Assembly: GCA_963800475.1 (NCBI GenBank)
Contig: CAWDAZ010000006.1
Coordinates: 372,001-436,000, forward strand
Length of the DNA stretch: 64,000 bases
Direction: 5' to 3'
Source: Palsa-465 sp963800475
GTDB lineage: Bacteria; Actinomycetota; Thermoleophilia; Solirubrobacterales; Solirubrobacteraceae
A program made the position numbers and the translations under genes. Positions 31,688 to 40,435 of this stretch are shown piece by piece; within the stretch, counting starts at the first letter, position 1, and each line of letters begins with the position of its first letter. Under the pieces are notes generated by a model. That model saw nothing but the letters and a program-made list of their open reading frames with translations, did no database searches and was not told where the DNA came from.

Positions 31688-32827
31688 GTGAAGCGGCACG
31701 TCTTGATTCTTGGCGCGGGGTTCGGCGGTCTTGAGCTGGCGACGCGCTTGTCGGAAACGGTTTCCGACGCCGTCAGCGTTACGTTGCTTGATCGCAATGA
31801 CTCGTTCTATTTCGGCTTCTCAAAGCTCGAGGTGATGCTCGGCCGCGAATCGGCGGATGCCGTGCGATTGCCGTATCGCGAAATTGCGAAGGATGGTGTC
31901 GAGTTCCGCCAGGAGACGGTGATCGGCGTCGACCCGGTCGCGCGGCGGGTGGCGACCGACGTCACCACTCACGATGCCGACTTCCTGGTCGTGGCGATGG
32001 GTGCGGACTACGAGATGGCGGCGACGCCGGGTTTTGTGGAGGGCGGCCATGAGTACTACTCGCTCGCTGGGGCGGAGCGCCTGCGTGATGCGCTCGGCGA
32101 CTTCGAGGGCGGGCGCGTTCTCGTCTCGGTGCTCGGCCAGCCGTTCAAGTGTCCCCCGGCGCCGTTCGAGGGGTCGTTTCTTCTGCACGAGCACTTCACA
32201 CAACGAGGGATTCGCGACGCCGTGCGTATGACGACTACGTTCCCGATGGAACGCCCGGTTCCAGTGACCGGCGAGATCTCGCAGATGTTCCGCGACGCGC
32301 TGGCCGCGCGCGGGATCGAGGAGCTTCCGGAGCGTCTTGTGACCAGCATCGACCCGGGCGACCGCGTCGCGCGGCTGGCCACGGGTGAAACGCTGCCCTA
32401 CGATCTCTTCGTTGGAATCCCGGTGCACCGGGCGCCCGACCCGCTCCCGGCCTCGGGCCTGACAGTCGACGGCTGGGTGCCCGTCGACCAGACCAACCTC
32501 AGGACCGGGTTTCCCAACGTGTACGCGCTGGGCGACGTCTGCACAGGCCCTCGCGCCGTGCCCAAGGCCGGGATCTTCGCCGAGTCGGCCGCGCTGGTCG
32601 TGGCAGACGACATCGTCGCTGAGATCACTGGCGGGGACCCGCCGGCGCCGTACGAGGCCGCTGGCGTCTGCTACGCCGAATTCGGCGAAGGCCTCGTCAG
32701 CAAGGTGGACGCCAACTTCCTTCGCGGCGAGGCCCCGGCGGCGGCGCGTCACGATCCCTCGCGAGAGTACGCCGCCGAAAAGGCCGAGTTCGGCGCCACA
32801 CGCCGTGAGCGATGGTTCGGATCGTGA
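31688..32827 (+). CDS. FAD-dependent pyridine nucleotide-disulfide/sulfide:quinone-type oxidoreductase
   Basis: 379 residues beginning at GTG. HVLILGAGFGGLELATRL is the FAD-binding Rossmann motif, and LDRNDSFYFGFSKLEVMLG is characteristic of the NDH-2/SQR-like branch. VSVLGQPFKCPPAPFEGSFLL contains a cysteine in the position seen in SQR-type proteins. VYALGDVC is the C-terminal FAD box. No transmembrane helix, so a peripheral membrane or soluble enzyme. It may oxidise sulfide, NADH or another reductant with a quinone; I cannot choose. Confidence 0.85.
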   Translation: MKRHVLILGAGFGGLELATRLSETVSDAVSVTLLDRNDSFYFGFSKLEVMLGRESADAVRLPYREIAKDGVEFRQETVIGVDPVARRVATDVTTHDADFLVVAMGADYEMAATPGFVEGGHEYYSLAGAERLRDALGDFEGGRVLVSVLGQPFKCPPAPFEGSFLLHEHFTQRGIRDAVRMTTTFPMERPVPVTGEISQMFRDALAARGIEELPERLVTSIDPGDRVARLATGETLPYDLFVGIPVHRAPDPLPASGLTVDGWVPVDQTNLRTGFPNVYALGDVCTGPRAVPKAGIFAESAALVVADDIVAEITGGDPPAPYEAAGVCYAEFGEGLVSKVDANFLRGEAPAAARHDPSREYAAEKAEFGATRRERWFGS

Positions 32828-33034
32828 GGGTCGACCGCGGCCATATCGGGGTCGTCGCCCGTGGTCGTGAATGGTGCGCACGACGGGCGCCGCGCTAAGG
32901 GTGCCAACGCGATCGTCCGCTCTGAGGCGCGCTACGGCACGACAGCGATCGTCCACGGATGCAAGTTCCGGCCGAGCGCGCGTCTTCCACGCGTGGGCTC
33001 GCGACCTGCGAGGCGAGCGGGCTAAGGTTCGGTC

Positions 33035-33778
33035 GTGGGCTTCCTTGGACATCAGTCGCGCCACGAGCGCGAGTGGGAGGAGGTTCGCGCCTCCGCCCGG
33101 GAGGACCTGGTCGCGCTCGGCGATGACATCCGCTCGCTCGATGTCGACATCGACATGCCCGGTGTCGCCGACGAGGCCAAGCAGCGCTACGAGCAGGCGC
33201 TCGAGGCCTACCAGCGGGCGAGCGACATCTTTGACCGGGCCAAGCAACCCGAGGATCTCGCTCCGGTGAGCGAGACCCTCGAAGAGGGCCGGTACGCGAT
33301 GGCGTACACGAAAGCGCTGCTGGAAGGGAAACCACCGCCCCAGCGCCGCCCGCCTTGCTTCTTCGATCCCCGGCACGGGCCATCGACCGAGGATGTCGAC
33401 TGGGCGCCGCCAGGCGGTACTCCAAGGCCGGTCCCTGCCTGTGCTGCTGATGCTTTGCGGGTCAAGGAAGGTTTCGCGCCGCATGGGCGCCAGGTCGCCG
33501 TGGATGGACGGCCGACCGATTACTGGAACGCGCCTCGGCAGTACGGGCCGATGATGGGCGGTTACTTCAATGGGTTCGGCGGCGGCGGTCTGCTGCAAAC
33601 GCTGCTGGTCGGCTCGGCGCTCGGCGCGGGTCTCGGCTTCGGCGCCGCGGCAGTCGACTCGATATTCGACGGCGATGGGGACGGCGACGGGGACGGCGAC
33701 GGCGACGGCGGCGGCGGCGGCGGCTGGGGCGACGGCGGTGACGGCTTCGGCGGCGGCGACTTCGGGGGCGACTTCTAG
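33035..33778 (+). CDS. Conserved hypothetical protein with coiled coil and Asp/Gly-repeat tail
   Basis: 247 residues from GTG 33035. Residues 8-90 are charged and helical (REWEEVRASAREDLVALGDD, YEQALEAYQRASDIFDRA), consistent with a coiled coil. CFFDPRHGPSTEDVDWAPP followed by VPACAADALRV has two cysteines that may bind metal. A hydrophobic glycine-rich stretch (LLQTLLVGSALGAGLGFGAA) could insert in a membrane. The end is a tandem Gly-Asp repeat and a Gly-rich tail. I know it only as an uncharacterised actinobacterial type; function unknown. It overlaps the convergent next gene by 4 bp. Confidence 0.75.
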   Translation: MGFLGHQSRHEREWEEVRASAREDLVALGDDIRSLDVDIDMPGVADEAKQRYEQALEAYQRASDIFDRAKQPEDLAPVSETLEEGRYAMAYTKALLEGKPPPQRRPPCFFDPRHGPSTEDVDWAPPGGTPRPVPACAADALRVKEGFAPHGRQVAVDGRPTDYWNAPRQYGPMMGGYFNGFGGGGLLQTLLVGSALGAGLGFGAAAVDSIFDGDGDGDGDGDGDGGGGGGWGDGGDGFGGGDFGGDF

Positions 33779-35418
33779 CTGTTCGCCCGCTGGGCGGCCG
33801 AGTTCGCCGACCAGTAGCGGTTGAGCTGGTCTGCGTGATGGTAGGCGTAGCGGTGGAGCCCCTCTAGCAGGCGGATTTCGGTATCCGACAGATCCGGATG
33901 CCAAAGATCAACGATCAGCACGATCCGGTCCTCGTCGGTGTGATTCCACGCCTCGTGCTCGAAGTAGTCATCGAACACGAGGCACCGCCCCTCCTCCCAG
34001 CGCCGGGTTTCGTCCCCCACCCGGATCGCGCAGTCCCCGTCGGGAACCCTGATCCCAAGATGGCAGCGAACCCTCAGATTGGTCGGGCCGCGGTGAGGGT
34101 GGACATGGGTGCCGCCTCGCAACCGTGATACGTAGATCAGGCCTGCGAGCGTCCGCATGGCGGGATAGGCCTCGATCCCGCGAGCGGTGATCGGGCACTG
34201 GTCACAGATCTCATCGTGCCGACGACCGCGCTCGTAGAAGAACGCCACGTCCCAGTCCCCGGATCGCCCAATTCGCTCCGCCTCACGGTGATACGCGGTC
34301 TGGTTCAACGTCAGGAGCTCGTCGCGGATCTCTCGTGCGTGAGCCTCTAGATACCTCGTCAGAGGGAATTGACCCGGGTCGTGCCACGGTCGACTTGCGA
34401 GCTTGGGGTAGCGCTTTCCCAGGGGCTTATCGGTGAGCGTTTCGATGTACCGGTCAAATCGCGCGCGCCCGACCCTGCGCCTGACGGATTGACTGGTCAC
34501 GCGCTTCTGTACGGCCGTGTCGAACAGCACCCTCGGGTCGGTGACGCCGTCGAGCGCCCGCGGCTCTCCTACTTCAGTCAGCTGCATCCACTCGTCGAAG
34601 CTGAGGCGCTTGTCCCAGGCGGTACCGAGGGTGTGGAGCCGTTTGCGCGCGGCGTCGGCCCAATAGTCGGAGAGCGTTTCGCGCGCGGTATGTGCCAGCC
34701 ACACGCACGGCTCCGGAATAACCGGGCAGACAGCGGCGGCAAGTTCGTATTGGCCGGTGCAATACGCGCGGCGCGCCAGCGACTCGTCGTCCTCGGAGAG
34801 GCTGCCGAGCTGGGCGGTGAACGGCGGCCTCAGCGTCTCGCTGTCGAGTAGGTAGTCCGCAAACTCACGGATCCTGGCCAACCACGAAGCCGGCGATCCA
34901 TCCTTCGCTTGAGTCTGCTCGGCCAGGTTGGCCATGTGCAGGACCACGAGCGCGTCTAGTTCGTTGCTGGTTGCATCGCCCTCGAGCCGTGTCCATCGAT
35001 GCGTGCCGGCAAGCAGGGGACCGCGAGGGGTCACGCCGAATAGGTACGCGAGCCGTTCTGCTTGCTCGCCGACAAGCGCACTGAGCTCGGCGCGGCGCGC
35101 CGGCGCCAGCAAACGCTGCGCGAACGCGTCGGTGCCGTACACGCTGTGGATCAGCCCCGCGTACTGCAGCCATACCGGCTGGTTCCAGCGCCGGAGGATC
35201 GCGTACGTCTCGACGAGGTGGTCAAGCAGTGTTCGCCCGTGCGCGTGGCGAAGACCTCCGGCGCCCTCACGCTCGAGGAACGTGATCACCGACTCCCGAA
35301 CCCGGTCGCGCGAGGGCGATCGCCCGCCATGCTCGATGCCGCCGCCGATGACCATTCCGTCCTTCACCTTAGTCGGCACCGGCAGCTGGTAGAACGGCCC
35401 AAAGATTGGGAGCATCAC
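33775..35418 (-). CDS. DUF6817 (HD-like) domain fused to aspartyl/asparaginyl beta-hydroxylase
   Basis: 547 residues. The N-terminal part (about 40-180) with LRHAHGRTLLDHLVETYAIL and LQYAGLIHSVYGTDAF is an HD-like helical domain of the DUF6817 type with conserved histidines. A middle helical region follows. The C-terminal 170 residues are an AspH-type 2-oxoglutarate/Fe(II) hydroxylase: GGTHVHPHRGPTNLRVRCHL, IRVGDETRRWEEGRCLVFDD, then HEAWNHTDEDRIVLIVDLWHP. The His residues and the Arg match the iron and cosubstrate sites. Such hydroxylases modify Asp/Asn of peptides. Substrate unknown. Confidence 0.82.
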   Translation of the reverse strand: MMLPIFGPFYQLPVPTKVKDGMVIGGGIEHGGRSPSRDRVRESVITFLEREGAGGLRHAHGRTLLDHLVETYAILRRWNQPVWLQYAGLIHSVYGTDAFAQRLLAPARRAELSALVGEQAERLAYLFGVTPRGPLLAGTHRWTRLEGDATSNELDALVVLHMANLAEQTQAKDGSPASWLARIREFADYLLDSETLRPPFTAQLGSLSEDDESLARRAYCTGQYELAAAVCPVIPEPCVWLAHTARETLSDYWADAARKRLHTLGTAWDKRLSFDEWMQLTEVGEPRALDGVTDPRVLFDTAVQKRVTSQSVRRRVGRARFDRYIETLTDKPLGKRYPKLASRPWHDPGQFPLTRYLEAHAREIRDELLTLNQTAYHREAERIGRSGDWDVAFFYERGRRHDEICDQCPITARGIEAYPAMRTLAGLIYVSRLRGGTHVHPHRGPTNLRVRCHLGIRVPDGDCAIRVGDETRRWEEGRCLVFDDYFEHEAWNHTDEDRIVLIVDLWHPDLSDTEIRLLEGLHRYAYHHADQLNRYWSANSAAQRANS

Positions 35419-35583
35419 GGGCTAGGGCGGGGACACTCGCTGCCCGGAGTCGACGGCTGCTGGCCGCACGATCGCTTCCACGCGATCGCCGCCCTGGGTC
35501 GGGCGACTCCTCCGGCGATCCGCCACTCAGCGCGCGTCGCGCGTCGCCGCCGCGCGGAGCGGACGTGTGCGAGGCTTAGCTCG

Positions 35584-36042
35584 GTGCCGAGCGATCGGGC
35601 TTACTCGCGCTTCTCGATGGCGATTCCCGCCGCCGCGCTGAGACTGGGTGGAAAGCTGAATGTGCCCGTGTACCGCGCGACCCGCGGACGGCTCTTTGGA
35701 CGGATCGGTCGCGCCCCCGTCCTGCTCCTCACGACCACCGGCAGGCGCTCGGGAAGAGAGCGAACGGCGCCCGTGCTGTACCTAGCCGACGGCGAGCGGA
35801 TGGTCGTGATCGGCTCCAACGCCGGGAACGTGCGCACCCCCGCCTGGGCGCTCAACCTCAAGGCACATCCCGACGCCGAAGTGCAGGTTCGAGGCGCACA
35901 CCGGAAGGTACGCGCACGCTTGCCCGAGGGCGCGGAGCGCGACGAGCTGTGGCAACGGATGAATGATCAATACGGCGGCTTCGACGATTACCGTGCGCGC
36001 ACGGGGCGCCGGATCGATCTGTTCGTGTTGGAGCCGCGCTAG
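35584..36042 (+). CDS. Nitroreductase/deazaflavin(F420)-dependent oxidoreductase family protein
   Basis: 152 residues. The core (APVLLLTTTGRRSGRERTAP, VLYLADGERMVVIGSN, PAWALNLKAHPDAEVQV and the C-terminal DDYRARTGRRIDLFVLEPR) is the split-barrel Ddn-like fold that binds F420 or FMN in actinobacteria. GTG 35584 lies nine bases after GAGG and gives a normal N-terminus; ATG 35617 is the alternative. A second member of the family lies at 38568-38999. Confidence 0.85.
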   Translation: MPSDRAYSRFSMAIPAAALRLGGKLNVPVYRATRGRLFGRIGRAPVLLLTTTGRRSGRERTAPVLYLADGERMVVIGSNAGNVRTPAWALNLKAHPDAEVQVRGAHRKVRARLPEGAERDELWQRMNDQYGGFDDYRARTGRRIDLFVLEPR

Positions 36043-36121
36043 CTCGAGGCGAGAGGGGAACAGGAGCCCGCAGGATCCCAAGGCTCAGCCGACGTCCGTG
36101 ACGAGCGGCGGCGTCGCGCGG

Positions 36122-36292
36122 CTAGCCCGAGTGATCGTCGTGGTGCGGCAGCCCGCGCAGCACGTTGATCACGCCCACCACGATGATCAGAATCGCCCAG
36201 CCCTTCGCGATCTCGTGGCTCGCGAGTCCGATCACGCCGACGACGAGGAGGATCACGCCCAGCGCGACGGCGACGCCGGGGTGATGAAGCAT
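36122..36292 (-). CDS. Small two-helix membrane protein
   Basis: 56 residues from ATG 36292. Two hydrophobic helices (VAVALGVILLVVGVIGLA and GWAILIIVVGVINVLRGL) are joined by a short loop, with a His/Asp-rich tail. No clear ribosome site; a longer TTG start at 36349 is possible. It resembles the small uncharacterised membrane proteins common in this phylum. Function unknown. Confidence 0.55.
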   Translation of the reverse strand: MLHHPGVAVALGVILLVVGVIGLASHEIAKGWAILIIVVGVINVLRGLPHHDDHSG

Positions 36293-36400
36293 GCGAGCCA
36301 GCCGCGGTAAGAGAACCAGGATTGCGACTGATCGCGCACGGCGCCGCAATCCCTGCCGGCCCCGGCGCGACCGCAGGTCGGCGTGCCGGTTGAACGAGCG

Positions 36401-37510
36401 CTACGCGCCGAACTCGATCACGCTGCGGATCCCGTCCTGGCGGTGCATCAGCTCAAACCCGTCGTTGACCTGGTCGAGCGTGAGCCGGTGGGAGATGAAC
36501 GAGTCCACGTCGATGTCTCCAGCCAGGTAGCGGTCGACGAGCAGCGGCACCTGGTCGCGACCCTTGACTCCTCCGAACGACGCACCGAGCACGCGGCGGC
36601 CGGTGATCAGGTAACGGGGGACGACGTCGAGCGTCTCTCCCTTGCCGGCCACGCCGATCATGCAGGCCGTGCCCCAGCCCAGCCGCGCCGCCTCGACCGC
36701 CTGGCGCATGACGGCGACGCTGCCCGTGGCCTCGAATGTGAAGTCGGCGCCGAAGCCGCCGGTCTCCTCGAGCACGCGCTCGACCACTTCCGGGCCGCCG
36801 GCCCACGTGTCGGTGGCGCCGTGCCGCCGGGCCAGCTCGAGGCGCTGCTCTGAGACATCTACAGCGATGATCCGTCCGGCTTCCTGCAGCCGTGCACCGA
36901 CGACCGCGCCGAGGCCGACCATGCCCGCGCCGAATACCACGACGGTCGCGCCCGGTTCGACGGGCGCGCGGAACATCGCCGCGCCGAGCCCGGTGGACAG
37001 GCCGCATGCGAACAGGCAGGCCGCCTCCGATCGTGCCTCCGCGGACACCTTCGCGAGTGCGATCTCGGGCATCACGGTTGCCTCGGCGAACGTCGAGCAG
37101 CCCATGAAGTGACGCAGCGGCGACCCGTCGCGTGACAGCCGCGTGGTGCCGTCCGGGAGATAGCCCGCGTTCTGCTGCTCGCGAATCGCCACGCAGATGT
37201 TCGTCTTGCCACTGCGGCAGTTGACGCACTCGCGACATTGGGGGCTGAACAACGTCACCACGTGGTCGCCCTGCTTCAACGACGTGACGCCCTCGCCGAT
37301 CGCCTCGACCAGCCCGGCGCCCTCATGTCCGAGCACGCACGGCACGTACCCGGACGGGTCGGCCCCCGACGCCGAGTACATGTCGGTGTGACAGATCCCG
37401 CAGGCCTGCAGTCGCACCAGCGCCTCGCCCCGCCGCGGCCCACCGAGCTCGACCTCCTGCACCGCGAGTGGCGCCCCGAACTCCTCCAGCACCGCCGCGC
37501 GAACCTTCAT
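36401..37510 (-). CDS. Zinc-dependent alcohol dehydrogenase (medium-chain, class III-like)
   Basis: 369 residues, full length. Catalytic zinc ligands are Cys40 in CGICHTDMY and His62 in LGHEGAG. The structural zinc cysteines are Cys92, 95, 98 and 106 (QCRECVNCRSGKTNIC). The NAD-binding Rossmann motif is VVFGAGMVGLGAVVGARL. GRRVLGASFGGVKGRDQVP is a class III-like segment. It oxidises alcohols or S-(hydroxymethyl) thiol adducts to aldehydes or acids with NAD. The exact substrate cannot be told from sequence. Divergent from the truncated haemoglobin gene. Confidence 0.93.
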   Translation of the reverse strand: MKVRAAVLEEFGAPLAVQEVELGGPRRGEALVRLQACGICHTDMYSASGADPSGYVPCVLGHEGAGLVEAIGEGVTSLKQGDHVVTLFSPQCRECVNCRSGKTNICVAIREQQNAGYLPDGTTRLSRDGSPLRHFMGCSTFAEATVMPEIALAKVSAEARSEAACLFACGLSTGLGAAMFRAPVEPGATVVVFGAGMVGLGAVVGARLQEAGRIIAVDVSEQRLELARRHGATDTWAGGPEVVERVLEETGGFGADFTFEATGSVAVMRQAVEAARLGWGTACMIGVAGKGETLDVVPRYLITGRRVLGASFGGVKGRDQVPLLVDRYLAGDIDVDSFISHRLTLDQVNDGFELMHRQDGIRSVIEFGA

Positions 37511-37554
37511 CGCGGACAGCCTGGCAGATCGGCGCGACCTAGGATCCTTGCAGC

Positions 37555-38007
37555 ATGCAGACGGTCTACGAGGCCGCCGGTGGTTACGACGGGCTGCTCC
37601 GCCTGGCCCACGCCTGGCACGCCAGGGTGATCGCGGACGAGGTCGTGAGCCATGCCTTCAGCTATGGCTTCCGTCCCGACCACAGCGCGCGGCTCGCGGC
37701 GTATTGGGCCGAGGCGCTCGGCGGCCCGACGCGCTACTCAGCCGAGTACGCGGACGAGACCTCGGTCGTGCGGTTGCACAGCGGCAACGGGGTCCACGAC
37801 GAGATGGACCGCCGCGCGATCGACTGCTTCGATCGGGCGCTCGAGGACGTCGGGATGCCACGCGGGGACCGGTTGGGCGAGGTCCTCCACAGGTACTTCG
37901 CGTGGGCCACGATCAACACGATGGGGCGCTATCACCGCTCCGCGGAGGACGTCCCCGAGGACCTGCGGATTCCGCGGTGGTCCTGGGACGGACTGGTCGC
38001 GGAATAA
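37555..38007 (+). CDS. Group II truncated haemoglobin
   Basis: 150 residues. VYEAAGGYDGLLRLAHAWHA is the N-terminal B-helix region of truncated globins, GPTRYSAEYADETSVVRLHS holds the usual E/F-helix region with the likely proximal histidine, and LHRYFAWATINTM the G/H helices. Family members bind O2 or NO and protect against oxidative or nitrosative stress. ATG 37555 is close to the divergent alcohol dehydrogenase start, so the pair may share a promoter region. Confidence 0.85.
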   Translation: MQTVYEAAGGYDGLLRLAHAWHARVIADEVVSHAFSYGFRPDHSARLAAYWAEALGGPTRYSAEYADETSVVRLHSGNGVHDEMDRRAIDCFDRALEDVGMPRGDRLGEVLHRYFAWATINTMGRYHRSAEDVPEDLRIPRWSWDGLVAE

Positions 38008-38043
38008 GGCCACGCCGCGAACCCGAGGGCGGATAATGCGACC

Positions 38044-38622
38044 GTGGTCGTTCGGATGCGGTGGATCTCCGCGCTCGCGGCTGTGACGGCGGTGTTGGCT
38101 GCGTGCGGCGGTTCCAGCCAGACGAGCGCCGGTGGGATGGACTCCGGGGCGCCGCTGCGCGGGTCGGTGTCGGCCGCCGGCGTCGAGCGGACCCGGACCG
38201 CGGTGCGCCCGCTCGCTGCGTACGCGATCTCGCTGCCGCCGTCCTCGGGCGGCCCGACGACGTGCACCGTCTACGAGGGCGACTACGCCACCCAGATCGT
38301 GGTCGACTCGCAGAGCCTGAACGTGCGTACGGAGTGCGAGCTGTGGTCGGCGAACCAGCCCGGCGTCGGCTACCTGTGGGGCTACGAGCACGCGGCGGCG
38401 ACGCCGAACGTGGTGCGGCTCTGCACGCTCACCGATCCGCACGGCAAGATGACCGCGAGCGTGATCGAGGACACCGGCTTCATCCCCGTGTCGGCCGCTC
38501 AGCGCGCGAAGGGCGGATCCGCGTGCGCCGGGATTCGCGCGTCGGGCTGGACCGAGCCGCGCCTGCGCTACCGGCGCTCGAGCACGACGACCGGGATCAC
38601 GCGGTCGGTGCGCTTGCGGTAG
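38044..38622 (+). CDS. Predicted lipoprotein of unknown function
   Basis: 192 residues. The N-terminus has a lipobox (AVTAVLAACGGSS) with the modified cysteine about residue 20, followed by a Ser/Gly linker. The mature part has four further cysteines (TCTVYEGDYA, RTECELW, VRLCTL, SACAGIRAS) that could pair. Nothing else is recognised. The last 55 bases overlap the convergent nitroreductase-family gene. Confidence 0.68.
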   Translation: MVVRMRWISALAAVTAVLAACGGSSQTSAGGMDSGAPLRGSVSAAGVERTRTAVRPLAAYAISLPPSSGGPTTCTVYEGDYATQIVVDSQSLNVRTECELWSANQPGVGYLWGYEHAAATPNVVRLCTLTDPHGKMTASVIEDTGFIPVSAAQRAKGGSACAGIRASGWTEPRLRYRRSSTTTGITRSVRLR

Positions 38623-38999
38623 TCGTCGTAGGCGGGCCACACCTCGGTCATCAGCTCCCAGAGGCGTGAGCGCTCCTCGCCCTCCGCGGTGCGGGCACGG
38701 ACGGGGATCCGCTCGCCCTTGATCTGGATCGTCGCGTCGGGGTCGGCGACGAGGTTCTTGTACCAGTGGGGATGGTCGGGCGCGCCGCCCTTGGAGGCGA
38801 CCACGATCCACGTGTCGCCGTCGGTGCGGTGGATCAGCGGCGTGGTGCGCTCCTCGCCGGTGACCCGGCCGGTCGTGCTGAGCAGCAGGATCGTGGTCCC
38901 GCGCCAGTGGTAGCCCTGCTCGCCGTCGGTGTCCCGGTAGGTCTTGACGTGCTCCTGGCCGAACAGGTCGTCGCCGGAAGGGTTGGGATCCTCGGGCAT
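38568..38999 (-). CDS. Nitroreductase/deazaflavin-dependent oxidoreductase family protein
   Basis: 143 residues from ATG 38999. The fold is the Ddn-like split barrel: GTTILLLSTTGRVTGEERTT, DTWIVVASKGGAPDHPHWYK, NLVADPDATIQIKGERIPV and a C-terminal DDYRKRTDRVIPVVVLE. A distant paralogue of the gene at 35584. It probably binds F420 or FMN; substrate unknown. Confidence 0.87.
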   Translation of the reverse strand: MPEDPNPSGDDLFGQEHVKTYRDTDGEQGYHWRGTTILLLSTTGRVTGEERTTPLIHRTDGDTWIVVASKGGAPDHPHWYKNLVADPDATIQIKGERIPVRARTAEGEERSRLWELMTEVWPAYDDYRKRTDRVIPVVVLERR

Positions 39000-39132
39000 C
39001 GCCCCAAGCCTAACCCGGAACCACTGTCCATATTCAGCTCCGAGCATCGCGGCCGCCCGCGCGGCGATTATCGTGCGCACGGCATGGCTGGGGCGAACCG
39101 CATACGACTCGCGACACCGGATCGGCCGAACG

Positions 39133-39837
39133 GTGCCTGAGGGACTCGGTCCAGGCGAGGTCGGCAAGGAGATCGTCGAGCACCACCACCATCAACATCT
39201 CGAGCACGTCCAGGAGGGCGAGAGCCGCGGCACCTGGATCTCGATCATCGAGGCGGTGATCCTGTCGCTGGTCGCGGTGCTCGCGGCGTACTCCGGATTC
39301 GCGGCGGCGAAGTGGAGCACCACGTCGTCGATCTCGCTCGCTAAGGCGTCTTCGCTGCGCACCAAGTCCAACACCGCTGCGGTCGACGGAGTCGTGACCA
39401 GGACGCTCGACGCGGTGACGTTCAACGCGGTGTTCTCGGCCTTCTTGCTGGGGAACAAGCAGGCCGAGCAGCTTGCCGAACGCCGGCTGCGGCCCGGCTA
39501 CCGGCCCGCCTTCTACGCGTGGCTCGCGACCGATCCGCTCCACAATCCGCATGCGCCTCCGGGGCCGGCGTACATGCCCCAGTACGTGATCCCTGAGGAG
39601 CGGCTCGCCGCGGAGCTGACCAAGCAGGCCGATCAGACCTTCGCCAAGGGCTCGGCGGCCGGCGAGACCGCGGACAAGTACGTCCGCGACACCGTGTTCC
39701 TGGCGACGGTGCTGTTCCTCGTCGGGATCAGCGGCCACTTCCAGATCCGGGCGGCGCGCCTCGGGATCATCGGGGTGGGAGTGGCGATCCTGCTGTTCGC
39801 CGTCGTGCAGCTGATCGGACTGCCGGCGCCGCCGTAA
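39133..39837 (+). CDS. Membrane protein of unknown function
   Basis: 234 residues from GTG 39133. A histidine-rich start (EIVEHHHHQHLEHVQEGES) precedes transmembrane helix 1 (IIEAVILSLVAVLAAYSGFA). A soluble helical region (about 70-170) follows, and two transmembrane helices near the end (TVFLATVLFLVGISGHF and LGIIGVGVAILLFAVVQLIG). The His cluster could bind metal. I know similar proteins only as uncharacterised actinobacterial membrane proteins. Confidence 0.75.
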   Translation: MPEGLGPGEVGKEIVEHHHHQHLEHVQEGESRGTWISIIEAVILSLVAVLAAYSGFAAAKWSTTSSISLAKASSLRTKSNTAAVDGVVTRTLDAVTFNAVFSAFLLGNKQAEQLAERRLRPGYRPAFYAWLATDPLHNPHAPPGPAYMPQYVIPEERLAAELTKQADQTFAKGSAAGETADKYVRDTVFLATVLFLVGISGHFQIRAARLGIIGVGVAILLFAVVQLIGLPAPP

Positions 39838-39908
39838 GCCGCTTTTCGATGTGGCTGTCGCACAGAGCCGACGCACCGGAAATTGTTTGTAATCGAGTAC
39901 GAATGGCC

Positions 39909-39982
39909 GCTCCGGTGGGTGCGTACCGGAGCTGAACTTTGGCGATCTAGTTCCGCATGCGACAACTGAATCGCCAAAGTTC
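39909..39982. repeat. Two consecutive perfect inverted repeats
   Basis: GCTCCGGT (39909-39916)/ACCGGAGC (39925-39932) with an 8-base loop is followed at once by GAACTTTGGCGAT (39934-39946)/ATCGCCAAAGTTC (39970-39982) with a 23-base spacer. Both arms are exact. No T-run. The first may terminate the upstream gene; the second is a long spaced palindrome of unknown role. Confidence 0.6.
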
Positions 39983-40050
39983 GCGCGGGGCGGATCGCCC
40001 GCGACATTGCTGCTGCCATCAGCCAGACGACTGCCGGTCGATCGCGGCGG

Positions 40051-40221
40051 TCACCGAGGCTCCATCGGTCCTGAGTCCCCGTACCTGGCGATCAACCAGA
40101 GACCGAAGACGCCCATCGCGATCAGCAGCGCCGCGACGGCCCATGCGTGACTTACCGCCAGCGCAATGCCCCCGCCTACAAGAATCAGAGGGAGGAGCCC
40201 ATACAGGCCCACACCACGCAT
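40051..40221 (-). CDS. Possible small membrane protein
   Basis: 56 residues from ATG 40221: VGLYGLLPLILVGGGIALAV and AVAALLIAMGVFGLWLIA would be two transmembrane helices, followed by a short polar end. No ribosome site is evident. The resemblance in plan to the 36122-36292 product supports a real gene only weakly. Confidence 0.4.
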   Translation of the reverse strand: MRGVGLYGLLPLILVGGGIALAVSHAWAVAALLIAMGVFGLWLIARYGDSGPMEPR

Positions 40222-40435
40222 GCCAAGAGCGTAATGGCCGAGCCAAAGCGGTGCACCTCTTCCCATACGGTCTAACCAGCAGTGAGGCGTGTCGCCGTGA
40301 GCGTACTCAGCACGCGTCCGCATCACGCTGCGGCTTCTAGATCGTTGCGCCGGCGGGACTGCGGACGGCGAGCCTCGTTTCCGGATCTTCACGGTTCCAC
40401 CCGGACGACGCGGTATTTTCGCGACGGGGCAATCA

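Larger units (their letters stand above)
39838..40435. other. Intergenic region with two hairpins and a small possible gene
   Basis: Contains the inverted repeats listed at 39909-39982, a possible small membrane protein on the minus strand (40051-40221) and otherwise nothing that I can support. Confidence 0.5.

Noticed and set aside
33660..33740. Short tandem GGCGAC repeats as a possible CRISPR or satellite
   Set aside because: They are in-frame Gly-Asp codons at the end of a coding sequence, with no spacers.
31820..33904. Long minus-strand open frame opposite the flavoprotein and hypothetical genes
   Set aside because: Shadow of two well-supported forward genes, with low-complexity Ala/Val/Arg content and no domain.
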